From positions 1 to 64,000 of the forward strand of contig JBQTIA010000005.1 of NCBI GenBank assembly GCA_052388455.1: a stretch of DNA of 64,000 nt, given 5' to 3'. Below are positions 16,775 to 24,506 of the stretch, in pieces. The notes under the pieces are model-generated. The model was not told the origin of the DNA, did no database searches, and was given only the letters and a program-made list of their open reading frames with translations. The position numbers were made by a program, and so were the translations under genes. The DNA comes from CAZSNH01 sp052388455 (GTDB lineage: Bacteria; Pseudomonadota; Alphaproteobacteria; Rhizobiales; Hyphomicrobiaceae). Position 1 is the stretch's first letter, and every line of letters starts with the position of its first letter.

Positions 16775-17767
16775 TCAATTGGCCGAGCCGGTGAAGGTGC
16801 CGAGCACCGGGGTCTCGCCGCGCGTGCGCCGAGCGCTTTCCCGCCGCCCGTCGGCGGCGACATCTTCGCGCCGCTCTTCATCGCGCAGCCGCTTGGCGCT
16901 CGACCACAGAACGTCGATATGCCGCGCGAGATCGCCGGGCCGCTCGGCGAACAGCCGCTGTGCGCGCGGCCGTGCGGCCTCGCGCAGATCGTTCTGGCGA
17001 TCCCTGACCGCGCGGCGGATGACGCGGGCTTCGGCCGGGCCGATGCTGCCCGTCGGGACGCGCTTCAGATAGATTTTCAACACTGCCAGATCGTGATCGT
17101 CGCCAAGAATCTGCGACAGATCGCGGGCGGCGGCAATGCGGGCCGCGCAGAAATCGGGCCACGCCCGCTCCAGAAGCTGCATGTGGCGCCAATGAAGCTG
17201 CGCGCCTTTGCGCAGCTCGTGAAAGGCTTCGTCGTGCGGTTTGGCGAAGGCGGAGGCCGCCGCGCGGCGCCCGTGGGCATAGCTGCGTTCCAGACCCTTG
17301 CGCAGAACCGTGAACCGCGAAGGCGACAGCTTCAGGCTTTCGAACTTCGACCGCGCCTGCCGCAGTCCCGCGATCGCCGCCGCCGTCAGGCCGGGATCGG
17401 TGCCCGACGCCTCGACATCTCGCTCCGCCAAGATCAGACGCTTCAATCCCTGCAAGGGCGCCCGCGCGCCCTCCGCCTCCAGCTTTGCGATGGTCTGCAG
17501 CATGATCTGATTGTCTCGCGCCTCCGACAGCAGCGCACCGAGCTGACGGAAGTGAGCGTTCGCCTGATCGAAGGCGTGCGGGTCGAGGCCGGGCCGCGCG
17601 AGGCGCAGCAGTGCGCGGATGCGCTTCAACCCCTTGCGCGTTTCGTGGATGGTCGTGTCGTGATTGCCCGCCTGCATCAGCACGCGCTCTGCGCGTTCGA
17701 TCTGTTCGCTCCCGATGCGCAGGAAACCCTCCCTGATCGGCTCGTTGAGCTTGAATCGATAGGCCAT
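16775..17767 (-). CDS. CHAD-domain protein
   Basis: CHAD domains are helical, rich in conserved histidines and arginines, and bind polyphosphate. The 330-aa protein shows the pattern early (HETRKGLKRIRALLRLARPGL near residue 38) and again later (FHELRKGAQLHWRHMQLL and ARDLSQILGDDHDLAVLK). The start at ATG 17767 gives a homologous N-terminus (MAYRFKLNEPIREGFLRIG); an ATG upstream adds 28 unlikely residues. It is a lone CHAD protein, without the CYTH triphosphatase domain sometimes fused to it. Function beyond polyphosphate association is unknown. Confidence 0.82.
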   Translation of the reverse strand: MAYRFKLNEPIREGFLRIGSEQIERAERVLMQAGNHDTTIHETRKGLKRIRALLRLARPGLDPHAFDQANAHFRQLGALLSEARDNQIMLQTIAKLEAEGARAPLQGLKRLILAERDVEASGTDPGLTAAAIAGLRQARSKFESLKLSPSRFTVLRKGLERSYAHGRRAAASAFAKPHDEAFHELRKGAQLHWRHMQLLERAWPDFCAARIAAARDLSQILGDDHDLAVLKIYLKRVPTGSIGPAEARVIRRAVRDRQNDLREAARPRAQRLFAERPGDLARHIDVLWSSAKRLRDEERREDVAADGRRESARRTRGETPVLGTFTGSAN

Positions 17768-17885
17768 GGTCGATCTCGCGGCGGGGAAGGGAGGAGGAAG
17801 AATGCAATGTTCGTCGCGTTCGTCCGCTCCGTCAAACGACATCGCTGTCATAAAACTGTCATATCAAGCACTTGTGCGGCGTGAG

Positions 17886-18848
17886 TTAACGAGGCACGTC
17901 GAGACGCAGCAGGCAGCCGACGGTCGCGTTCCGCTCGCCGACGGGTCGGGAGATGAAGTTGTTTGTCGGCGAGCTGGCCGGTGTCACGTCGTCGAGGATC
18001 GATTGGCCGGGGCAGGGGGCGTCCGCCGACTCTTCCTCGATGCGCCCCCCCGCATAGGTCGCCTCGCCGTTCTCTCGGCGGGCCTGCCGCCAGCTTTCGA
18101 GGGCGGAGCGTTCCGGGCAGGCGGCGACGTCGGCGCGGCGACAACCCGGCGGCAACTCGGCCGAGACCACCCATAGTGTCCGGCCGAGCATATTGAGCCG
18201 CACCGCGGTACCGGCGGGCCGAGCGCCGGTCAGAAGTGACGCGTCGGTCCCTTCGGGTGCAGCCAGTTTCAGCAGGTGATCCTGGCCCGTCACGCGCAAA
18301 CCCTGCTGGTAGCGGACGGCAACGGCCGTCGTCGGATTGGCGGAGGTGGCATCACGCGACCAGGGATCGAGGGGATCATCGCTCGCCAACAGCTGGCGCG
18401 AGACGACGAGCTTCCAGAAGCGGGGCGGGAACAGTCGGCGGGCCTCCCGCACGCTCGAAACTCCCTGTATCAACACCACGTCGGCTTCGACGCTCGCCGC
18501 CGCCCGAAACCGCGGCTGGCGGGGCCGGAACTCAGAGCCGAAGGACGTACGCCAGGACGGACGCCGCGTGCCAGCCGTCTCCGCTGCAGATGTTTCCTGG
18601 GCCGCAACACCTGTCAACAGCCTCAAATCGAGGCTCGCAAGCCGCAGCACGTCGGCTGCCGGAGGGCCGAACATCACTGGCTCGCCCGCCGCACCCGTGG
18701 CGGCGCCAGCGAGGATCGCAGCGATGGCAGCCCTCAGCCAGGGCCGGCTTGCCCGCCCGACAGGCTTCGGGGGCGGGACCGCAGACCTTCCCCGCCGTCC
18801 TGTGACCCGGCCCACGGCCGCCACCGGAGTTCCTTGGGTTCCCGCCAC
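17886..18848 (-). CDS. Degenerate EEP-fold (endonuclease/exonuclease/phosphatase-like) secreted protein
   Basis: The 320-aa protein has a long basic N-region and a hydrophobic segment (WLRAAIAAILAGAATGAAG) resembling an export signal. The body keeps the order of EEP motifs: DVVLIQGVSSVREARRLFP (usual DVVALQE), TAVAVRYQQGLRV, and GTAVRLNMLGRTLWVVSAELPPGC (usual SVHLKSGC). The catalytic glutamate of the QE motif is replaced by glycine, and the histidine of the HL motif is replaced by glutamate. It is therefore probably not an active nuclease or phosphatase. The family call rests on motif spacing that I recognise, not on a search. Confidence 0.5.
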   Translation of the reverse strand: MAGTQGTPVAAVGRVTGRRGRSAVPPPKPVGRASRPWLRAAIAAILAGAATGAAGEPVMFGPPAADVLRLASLDLRLLTGVAAQETSAAETAGTRRPSWRTSFGSEFRPRQPRFRAAASVEADVVLIQGVSSVREARRLFPPRFWKLVVSRQLLASDDPLDPWSRDATSANPTTAVAVRYQQGLRVTGQDHLLKLAAPEGTDASLLTGARPAGTAVRLNMLGRTLWVVSAELPPGCRRADVAACPERSALESWRQARRENGEATYAGGRIEEESADAPCPGQSILDDVTPASSPTNNFISRPVGERNATVGCLLRLDVPR

Positions 18849-19014
18849 TGTCCTTGCCTCAATTCACGGCTAATACTATCGAACCAGCAGAGGTCTGCGA
18901 AGCGTCCCGGTCGCTGGCCGGCGCGCTCTCCACATCTCGGCCGTCGCCCGAGCTTCGCAGGCCCGGGTCAGGCGGGCGCCAAAGCACGACGAACAGCGCC
19001 GACGAGGAGCATCG

Positions 19015-20001
19015 ATGCGGCTGGAAACGTTTGAAACGCCGTCGGTCTTCAGCCGCTGGACCAGTCGGACCGCGTTGTTCAGCCTGATGCTGCTGGCGAC
19101 CACGGCCATTCTCCACCGCGTGTTCGCCATGCCGACGCCGGTTGCCGTCAATCTCGTCAAGCTGGCGCTGCTCGGGGCCGCCGCCGCACTGGCGATGGGT
19201 GCGCTCGGAGCCTTCGGCATCTGGCAGAGCGGACGGGCCGGAAGCTCGCGCGTGGTGCTCGGCATTACGCTCAGCCTCGCGCTCCTGGCCGTGCCGGTTT
19301 TCGTCGTCGCCCAGTCGCGCAGCTACCCGGACATCTACGATCTGACCACGGACTTCGCCGACGTACCCGAGTTCGTCACCCTGGCGAAGGTCCGCGGCCC
19401 GGCCACCAACGGTCCTGCCTACCCCGGCGAGGAGTTTGCCCGCCGCCAGGCGCGCGCCTATCCCGACCTCAAGCCGATGATCATCGAGAGGTCCGCCAAG
19501 GAAACCTACGAGCTCGTCGTCGATGCGGTCAAACGGCAGAAATACAATATCGTCAGCCAGCATGTGCCGGCGGCCCCCGGGGAGCCCGGACTGCTCGAAG
19601 CCGTGGACCGCACGCTGGTACTCGGACTTTACGACGACGTTGCCGTCCGCGTGACGGGCGACGAGGCGACGGCTCGCGTCGACATCCGTTCCGCCTCGCG
19701 GTTCGGCGTCAACGACCTCGGCCAGAACGCCGAGCGCATGCGCAGCCTTATGAAAGAAATCGTCGTGCGTCTCGAAGAGACGGTGCCGACGGCGGAGAGC
19801 GACAAGGCCGAAGGCGGAAAAAACGCCAAGCGTCCGGGTGTCAGGCAAGGGCAAGGCGGCGATCGAAAGCCGGTTCGCCGTCGCAGACCACGAGACCCCG
19901 CTCTATCAGATGCTCCACGTGGGCCAGGACAGAGAGCGCGGCCGCCGGCAAGAGCCCAGGATCAATGGCTTGGTATACAACCGGGACGATCGTTCGAATA
20001 G
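19015..20001 (+). CDS. DUF1499 membrane protein
   Basis: The first 110 residues carry three hydrophobic segments (ALFSLMLLATTAIL, NLVKLALLGAAAALAMGAL, VLGITLSLALLAVPVFVV). They are followed by a DUF1499 domain with RAYPDLKPMIIERSAKETYELVVDAVK and the closing RFGVNDLGQNAERMRSLMKEIV. The start at ATG 19015 has GAGGAG 5 bases upstream. The domain ends near residue 262; the remaining tail is Arg/Pro-rich and lies antisense to the MBL gene at 19841. The real protein may stop earlier in a related strain, or the 161-bp convergent overlap may be genuine. Function of DUF1499 is not established. Confidence 0.72.
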   Translation: MRLETFETPSVFSRWTSRTALFSLMLLATTAILHRVFAMPTPVAVNLVKLALLGAAAALAMGALGAFGIWQSGRAGSSRVVLGITLSLALLAVPVFVVAQSRSYPDIYDLTTDFADVPEFVTLAKVRGPATNGPAYPGEEFARRQARAYPDLKPMIIERSAKETYELVVDAVKRQKYNIVSQHVPAAPGEPGLLEAVDRTLVLGLYDDVAVRVTGDEATARVDIRSASRFGVNDLGQNAERMRSLMKEIVVRLEETVPTAESDKAEGGKNAKRPGVRQGQGGDRKPVRRRRPRDPALSDAPRGPGQRARPPARAQDQWLGIQPGRSFE

Positions 20002-20752
20002 TCGGCGCGCCCTCGCGGATGGCGGAAACGATGGTCTGCTCCCGCCAGCGCCGGTGCAGAAGATAGGCTTTCACCGTCCGCCGCGGTGCGCTGATCCGCC
20101 CGCCATGACCCGGCAGATACATGCGGTCGGACGGGCGCGCGAGCAATCGCTCCAGTGACGTCAGATAGCTTGCCATGTGGCCCTCGGGCGGCGCGACCAC
20201 GGTCGTGTTCCACGCCATGACATGATCGCCGGAAAAGAGGATGCCGCGGCGCGCCAGGGCGAAGCAGAGATGATCCGGAGCGTGGCCGGGCGTGTGGATC
20301 GCCTCCAGCGTCCAGTCTTCGCCTGAGACGATGTCGCCATCGCCGAGCGTCCGGTCGGGCTCGAAATCGAAGTTCACGTAACCCGGCCGCGCCGGAGCTT
20401 CGCCAATGCCCGCGACTGGCGCAGTCTCGCGCCGGGCCGCGGCTACGACGGCACCCGTCGCCGATTTGAGGCGTGCCGCCGCATCCACGTGATCGCGGTG
20501 GCTGTGCGTGGTCAGGATATGTGTGATCGGCCGTCCGGCGGCTGCAGTCATCACCGCCGCCACGTGCCGTTCGTCGTCCGGTCCGGGATCGATCACCGCC
20601 AGCTCGGTCGTGCCGACGAGATAAGTGTTGGTTCCCTTGAACGTCATGACGCCGGGGTTTTCGGCCACAACGCGGATGATGCCGGGGGCCACCGGGCTCG
20701 GGACCTCGTAGGCGAAGTCCATGCTGGTCTTGAGGTCGAGGCGGGGCGGCAT
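19841..20752 (-). CDS. Metallo-beta-lactamase-fold hydrolase (LACTB2-like)
   Basis: The 303-aa protein has the metal-binding motif THSHRDHVDAA, a second histidine in HTPGHAPDHLCF, the aspartate in FSGDHVMAWNTT, and LPGHGGRISAPRR. This is the pattern of LACTB2/RNase-Z-like hydrolases with a C-terminal winged helix (VYQAIDPGLLPAAALSVLAHVEHLIERG). I chose ATG 20752 (MPPRLDLKTSMDF); ATG 20722 is an alternative, and upstream extension is unlikely. Its 3' end overlaps the DUF1499 gene on the other strand. Hydrolysis of an unidentified ester or nucleic acid is expected. Confidence 0.75.
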   Translation of the reverse strand: MPPRLDLKTSMDFAYEVPSPVAPGIIRVVAENPGVMTFKGTNTYLVGTTELAVIDPGPDDERHVAAVMTAAAGRPITHILTTHSHRDHVDAAARLKSATGAVVAAARRETAPVAGIGEAPARPGYVNFDFEPDRTLGDGDIVSGEDWTLEAIHTPGHAPDHLCFALARRGILFSGDHVMAWNTTVVAPPEGHMASYLTSLERLLARPSDRMYLPGHGGRISAPRRTVKAYLLHRRWREQTIVSAIREGAPTIRTIVPVVYQAIDPGLLPAAALSVLAHVEHLIERGLVVCDGEPAFDRRLALA

Positions 20753-21152
20753 GGGGAGCGGATCGGGATATGCGCCAGGCGCGTTGGATGGCCCGCAGCG
20801 AAAACAGGCGAGGCTGCCGCGGAGGTGCGCCGGTCGAAACCGGTCGCGCCGGGCGAACGTATAGCTGAATACGACCGGCGTGGCGGCGAAGTTCCGTCGC
20901 AGCGACGATGGAATGTGGACTCTGGTTCGTGTCGTCCGGCGTGGCCGAACGGCAGAGCCCCCTTCAGCGGACCGCACGTATTCTCACAGTGGTCCGCCGC
21001 ATGATCTTCGTGGCCGACGGCCGCCTTGACGCTTGGCCAGAGAAGAAAATCGAGCACGGCACGGGGATGGAGCAGGTTGGCACCTGATCGTTCCGCGTCC
21101 CAGTAAAGAAGTCGCTGCATCAGGCGACACCTTACACAACGGAGAAACTCAT
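20753..21152. other. Divergent intergenic region
   Basis: About 400 bp between the MBL hydrolase and the small secreted protein. The frame of the MBL gene stays open to 20977, but the translation is Arg-rich and not protein-like. I see no repeat or clear promoter here; both genes must be transcribed outward from it. Confidence 0.4.
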
Positions 21153-21323
21153 ATGATCAAATCGCTTCTCATCGCCGGACTGCTCGCTGCCGCTGGTGCG
21201 GTCGCTGCTCCCGCCATGGCGGAAGGCCCCGGCACCTGCGGCCGCGGCAAGATCTGGGACGCCGACGCCCGCAAGTGCGTGCCCAAGCCGCGCAGCTCAG
21301 GGTCCGGCTCGCACAATCTTTGA
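21153..21323 (+). CDS. Small secreted two-cysteine protein
   Basis: A 56-aa protein with a clear signal peptide (MIKSLLIAGLLAAAGAVAAP, cleavage after AMA). The mature part of about 33 residues carries two cysteines (GTCGRGKIWD and RKCVPKP) that could form a disulfide. GGAGAA lies 8 bases before the ATG. Similar small signal-peptide proteins are frequent in this order and of unknown function. A short hairpin follows at 21346-21365. Confidence 0.62.
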   Translation: MIKSLLIAGLLAAAGAVAAPAMAEGPGTCGRGKIWDADARKCVPKPRSSGSGSHNL

Positions 21324-21345
21324 GTTTCGAAATCGGTCGATCGGT

Positions 21346-21365
21346 GGGAGCTGACGATTGCTCCC
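21346..21365. terminator. Short hairpin after small secreted gene
   Basis: A 6-bp stem GGGAGC/GCTCCC with an 8-base loop lies 23 bp after the stop. No T-run follows, so a role as rho-independent terminator is weakly supported. Confidence 0.3.
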
Positions 21366-21496
21366 GCCGTCGGCTGCTCGGCAAGGAGTTGTCCCGTCCC
21401 CTGGCGACGACGTGGGGCCGGCGTGCGACGCAGGCGGTCACGACCCATTCGAGTACTGTCAATGACCAGCCCGCCACGCGGTCGACGATGCGCCGC

Positions 21497-22363
21497 TCAA
21501 CCGAGCCGAACCGGAATTTTCAGGTAATGGATGCCGTCGCTTTCGGCGGGCGGCAGCTTGCCGGCGCGGATGTTGACCTGGATCGAAGGCATCAAGAGAA
21601 GGGGAGCCGCGAGCTTGGCGTCGCGGGCCTCGCGCATGGCGACGTAGGTATCCTCTGACACGCCGTCCCTGACATGCACGTTGTTGGCGCGCTGTTCGGC
21701 GACGGACGTTTCCCAGGCGTAGTGATCGCGCCCTGGCGCCTTGTAGTCATGGCACAGGAACAAGCGCGTAGCCGGAGGAAGGGCAAGCAGCTTGCGCATG
21801 GAGCGATAGAGATCCCGTGCATTGCCGCCCGGAAAATCCGCACGCGCCGTGCCGTAATCCGGCATGAACAGCGTGTCGCCGACGAACACGGCATCTCCTG
21901 TTTTATAGGCGACATCGGCCGGCGTGTGCCCAGGCACGTGCATGACGTCGACCGCGACTTCGCCGATGAAGAAGCGCTCGCCGTCTTTGAACAGGTGGTC
22001 GAACTCGCTGCCGTCGCCCACGAGATCAGTCGCATTGAAAACGGGTCGGAAAATCTTCTGCACATCGCGGATGTGCTCGCCGATGCCGACCTTCGCATTC
22101 GTTTTCAACTTGATGTACGGCGCGCCCGACAAGTGGTCGGCATGGGCGTGCGTTTCCAGCACCCAGTCGATCGTGAGACCACCCGAGGCCGCCGCCGCGA
22201 GGATCGCATCGGCGGACCGAGTCGCGGCCTTGCCGGTTCGATGGTCGTAGTCGAGAACCGGATCAATGACAGCGGCGCGCCTGGTCGACGGGTCGTGCAC
22301 CAGATAGCTCACCGTGTTGGTTGGTTCATCGAAATAGGCACGGATGACGGGGGCGGTGTTCAT
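21497..22363 (-). CDS. blh: Blh-type persulfide dioxygenase-like MBL protein (bigR locus)
   Basis: ETHE1-like metallo-beta-lactamase protein that oxidises glutathione persulfide in hydrogen-sulfide detoxification. The 288-aa protein has the metal motif THAHADHLSG, HVPGHTPADVAYK, the aspartate in FVGDTLFMPDYGTARADFPGG, and LFLCHDYKAPGR. The DYGTARADFPGG segment is characteristic of the Blh/ETHE1 group. Start ATG 22363 has GGGAG upstream. It is transcribed divergently from bigR and shares its operator region, so it should rise when sulfide or persulfide is present. Confidence 0.87.
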   Translation of the reverse strand: MNTAPVIRAYFDEPTNTVSYLVHDPSTRRAAVIDPVLDYDHRTGKAATRSADAILAAAASGGLTIDWVLETHAHADHLSGAPYIKLKTNAKVGIGEHIRDVQKIFRPVFNATDLVGDGSEFDHLFKDGERFFIGEVAVDVMHVPGHTPADVAYKTGDAVFVGDTLFMPDYGTARADFPGGNARDLYRSMRKLLALPPATRLFLCHDYKAPGRDHYAWETSVAEQRANNVHVRDGVSEDTYVAMREARDAKLAAPLLLMPSIQVNIRAGKLPPAESDGIHYLKIPVRLG

Positions 22364-22398
22364 CGCGGTCACTCCCGGCTTCGTAAAAGCCCTGCTGC

Positions 22399-22427
22399 TT
22401 GACATATATATTAGATAAAACTAATTT
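22399..22427 (+). promoter_or_regulatory. bigR promoter with overlapping dyad operator
   Basis: TTGACA at 22399-22404, a 17-base spacer and TAATTT at 22422-22427 make a good sigma-70 promoter for bigR. The dyad TTAG-N6-CTAA (22411-22424) lies across the spacer and -10 box. On the other strand TTGCTA and TATATA lie 16 bases apart and could serve blh. This AT-rich block matches the kind of site known for BigR repressors. Confidence 0.6.
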
Positions 22428-22455
22428 AGCAACGACTGAAACGAAAGTGTGATCG

Positions 22456-22812
22456 ATGCCGCAGGCTCCGACCGACTTTGCCACCTTCGAGGCCAATGCG
22501 ACGCATGTCGCAGGTATCCTCAAGGCGCTGTCGAATGAGCGCCGGCTGATGATCCTGTGCAAACTCGTCGAGTGGGGCGAGGCCAGTGTCGGCGCCCTGG
22601 CGGATGCCGTCGCCCTGTCGCCGTCGGCATTGTCGCAGCACCTCGCCAAAATGCGCGAGGAAGGCATCGTCGCCACCCGGCGCGAATCACAAACCATCTG
22701 GTACCGCGTCGCCGATCCGAACATTGAAATTCTGCTCAGGCACCTGCAACAGCTCTACTGCCCGCCCGAGCCAGTCAAACCGAAGGCACGCAAAGCTGCC
22801 TCCAGAGCTTGA
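22456..22812 (+). CDS. bigR: BigR/SqrR-family persulfide-responsive ArsR repressor
   Basis: ArsR-type winged-helix repressor of 118 aa. The HTH is seen as ASVGALADAVALSPSALSQHLAKMREEGIV. It keeps the two cysteines of the persulfide sensors, C35 in MILCKL and C102 in LYCPPEP, which form a disulfide or polysulfide bridge when sulfide is present and so release DNA. The gene is divergent from blh and followed by a rhodanese and a TauE/SafE-like permease, the standard bigR locus. It probably represses itself and blh through the site at 22399-22427. Confidence 0.9.
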   Translation: MPQAPTDFATFEANATHVAGILKALSNERRLMILCKLVEWGEASVGALADAVALSPSALSQHLAKMREEGIVATRRESQTIWYRVADPNIEILLRHLQQLYCPPEPVKPKARKAASRA

Positions 22813-22842
22813 ACTTCAACGCTTCAACGAGAGATCGCCATC

Positions 22843-23361
22843 ATGAGCCTGAAAACCATCTCCCCCGTCGAAGCCCGGCGCCTGATTGCCGAGGGTGCCG
22901 TCCTGGTCGACATTCGAGGCACCGACGAGCACGCCCGCGAGCGTATTGATGGGTCACGAAACCATCCGCTCGATCGTCTGGCCATGGTCGACAGCGACGG
23001 AAGGCCGGTTCTGTTCCACTGCAAGTCGGGCAGCCGCACGGCTGTGCACGCGACCAAACTCGCAGCCGCCACGTCCTGTGAAGCCTACATCGTCGAGGGT
23101 GGCATCGATGGCTGGAAAAAGGCCGGCCTGCCGGTCATTGCCGATCGCAGACAGCCGCTGGAATTGCAGCGGCAGGTACAAATCACCGCGGGCAGCCTCG
23201 TACTGCTCGGGATTGCGCTGAGCGTTCTCGTCGATCCGCGCTGGATCGGCCTCGCGGCTGTTGTCGGCGCCGGCCTTGCGTACGCCGGCATCACCGGCTG
23301 GTGCGGCATGGCCAAGCTGTTCGCGCTGATGCCGTGGAATGCGCGCTCACGGGTTGCCTGA
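22843..23361 (+). CDS. Rhodanese fused to DUF2892 membrane domain
   Basis: The 172-aa protein has an N-terminal rhodanese domain with the catalytic cysteine C60 in the loop HCKSGSRT, followed by two hydrophobic segments (AGSLVLLGIALSVLV and IGLAAVVGAGLAYAGITG) and the closing WCGMAKLFALMPWN that typify DUF2892. It would transfer persulfide sulfur to or from sulfite or glutathione at the inner membrane. It starts 30 bp after bigR with GAGAGATCGCC upstream, in the same operon. Confidence 0.85.
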   Translation: MSLKTISPVEARRLIAEGAVLVDIRGTDEHARERIDGSRNHPLDRLAMVDSDGRPVLFHCKSGSRTAVHATKLAAATSCEAYIVEGGIDGWKKAGLPVIADRRQPLELQRQVQITAGSLVLLGIALSVLVDPRWIGLAAVVGAGLAYAGITGWCGMAKLFALMPWNARSRVA

Positions 23362-23383
23362 TCCGCTACCGGAGGGCCGCATC

Positions 23384-24175
23384 ATGGCAGAAACGTTTCT
23401 CCCGGACGCACTCGCGGTCGCGTCTGGCGGCATCGTCGGTCTCGTGCTCGGGCTGATTGGAGGTGGAGGATCGATTCTGGCCGTACCTCTGCTGGTCTAT
23501 GTCGTCGGGGTATCGTCGCCACATGTCGCCATTGGCACAGCGGCCACCGCTGTCGCCATGAATGCGGCGTTCGGCCTCGGCTCCCATGCCCGACAGGCTA
23601 CGGTGAAATGGCCTTGCGCCATCGTATTCGCTGCAGCCGGAATTGGCGGTGCCGCTCTCGGCGCTGAACTCGGCAAGAGGTTGGATGGCCAAATGCTGCT
23701 CGCGCTGTACGGCGTGATCATGGTTGCAATCGGCGTGGCGAACCTGCGCAAGCCGAGTTCCGAGGCCGACCCACACGTGCGGCTCACCGAGGCGACCGCG
23801 CGTCACTTGCTGCCCCGCCTCGTCAGCATCGGCTTTGGCGTAGGGATGCTCGCCGGCTTCTTCGGCATCGGCGGCGGCTTTCTCATCGTGCCGGGGCTGA
23901 TGCTCGCGACCGGGATGCCGATGGCCAACGCCGTCGGAACATCGCTGGTGGCTGTGACAGCCTTCGGCCTCACGACCTCGGCAAGCTATGCTGCCTCCGG
24001 CTTCGTCGACTGGCGGCTCGCCTCGCTGCTGGTGGCAGGAGGAGTGGCGGGAACGCTGGTTGGCGTTCGGTTGTATCGGGTGCTGGCTTCCAGCAAAGAC
24101 CTTCTGAAGCGAGCCTTTGCAAGCTGCGTCGTGACGGTCGGAATAGCGATTATCGCACGCAGTGTTATCGCCTGA
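23384..24175 (+). CDS. TauE/SafE-family sulfite/organosulfur exporter
   Basis: The 263-aa membrane protein has about eight hydrophobic helices and the twin glycine-rich motifs of the family (LGLIGGGGSILAVPLLVYV near the start, and FFGIGGGFLIVPGLMLATGMPMANAVGTS in the second half). It is the last gene of the bigR operon, 22 bp after the rhodanese gene, with GGAGGG before its ATG. Export of sulfite made by the upstream dioxygenase and rhodanese is the expected role. Confidence 0.85.
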   Translation: MAETFLPDALAVASGGIVGLVLGLIGGGGSILAVPLLVYVVGVSSPHVAIGTAATAVAMNAAFGLGSHARQATVKWPCAIVFAAAGIGGAALGAELGKRLDGQMLLALYGVIMVAIGVANLRKPSSEADPHVRLTEATARHLLPRLVSIGFGVGMLAGFFGIGGGFLIVPGLMLATGMPMANAVGTSLVAVTAFGLTTSASYAASGFVDWRLASLLVAGGVAGTLVGVRLYRVLASSKDLLKRAFASCVVTVGIAIIARSVIA

Positions 24176-24506
24176 CGCGCCCTGACCCATCACTGCGCGT
24201 TCGGCAGTCTTGCCTGTCACAAGCCATTCGGCACGATGGCAGACCTGCCAACGGATCGCTGAGGTTCGACAGCAAAGCGTCGCCTCTCCAACGGGGAGAG
24301 CCGCTGTGCCCGATGTCCGCTTCAGGCCGATACTTATCGGGGCTCGGCTGCTTCACAGCTCGTTTACACCCGCTATCGTCGTTGGTAGCATAACCGGCAG
24401 GGGCACGACTTTGAAAATTCACATCAACTGGTGGATCACGCTTCTGCGTTTGACAGACAGCCGTGGACTTCACAGGGCTTCGTGCGGGGCTTAACGGGGG
24501 TAAAGT
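24176..24506. other. Intergenic region before fusion gene
   Basis: 331 bp. No convincing gene or repeat was found. A TTGACA near 24452 could be a -35 element but has no good -10 partner. The region probably contains the promoter of the 998-aa protein. Confidence 0.35.
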
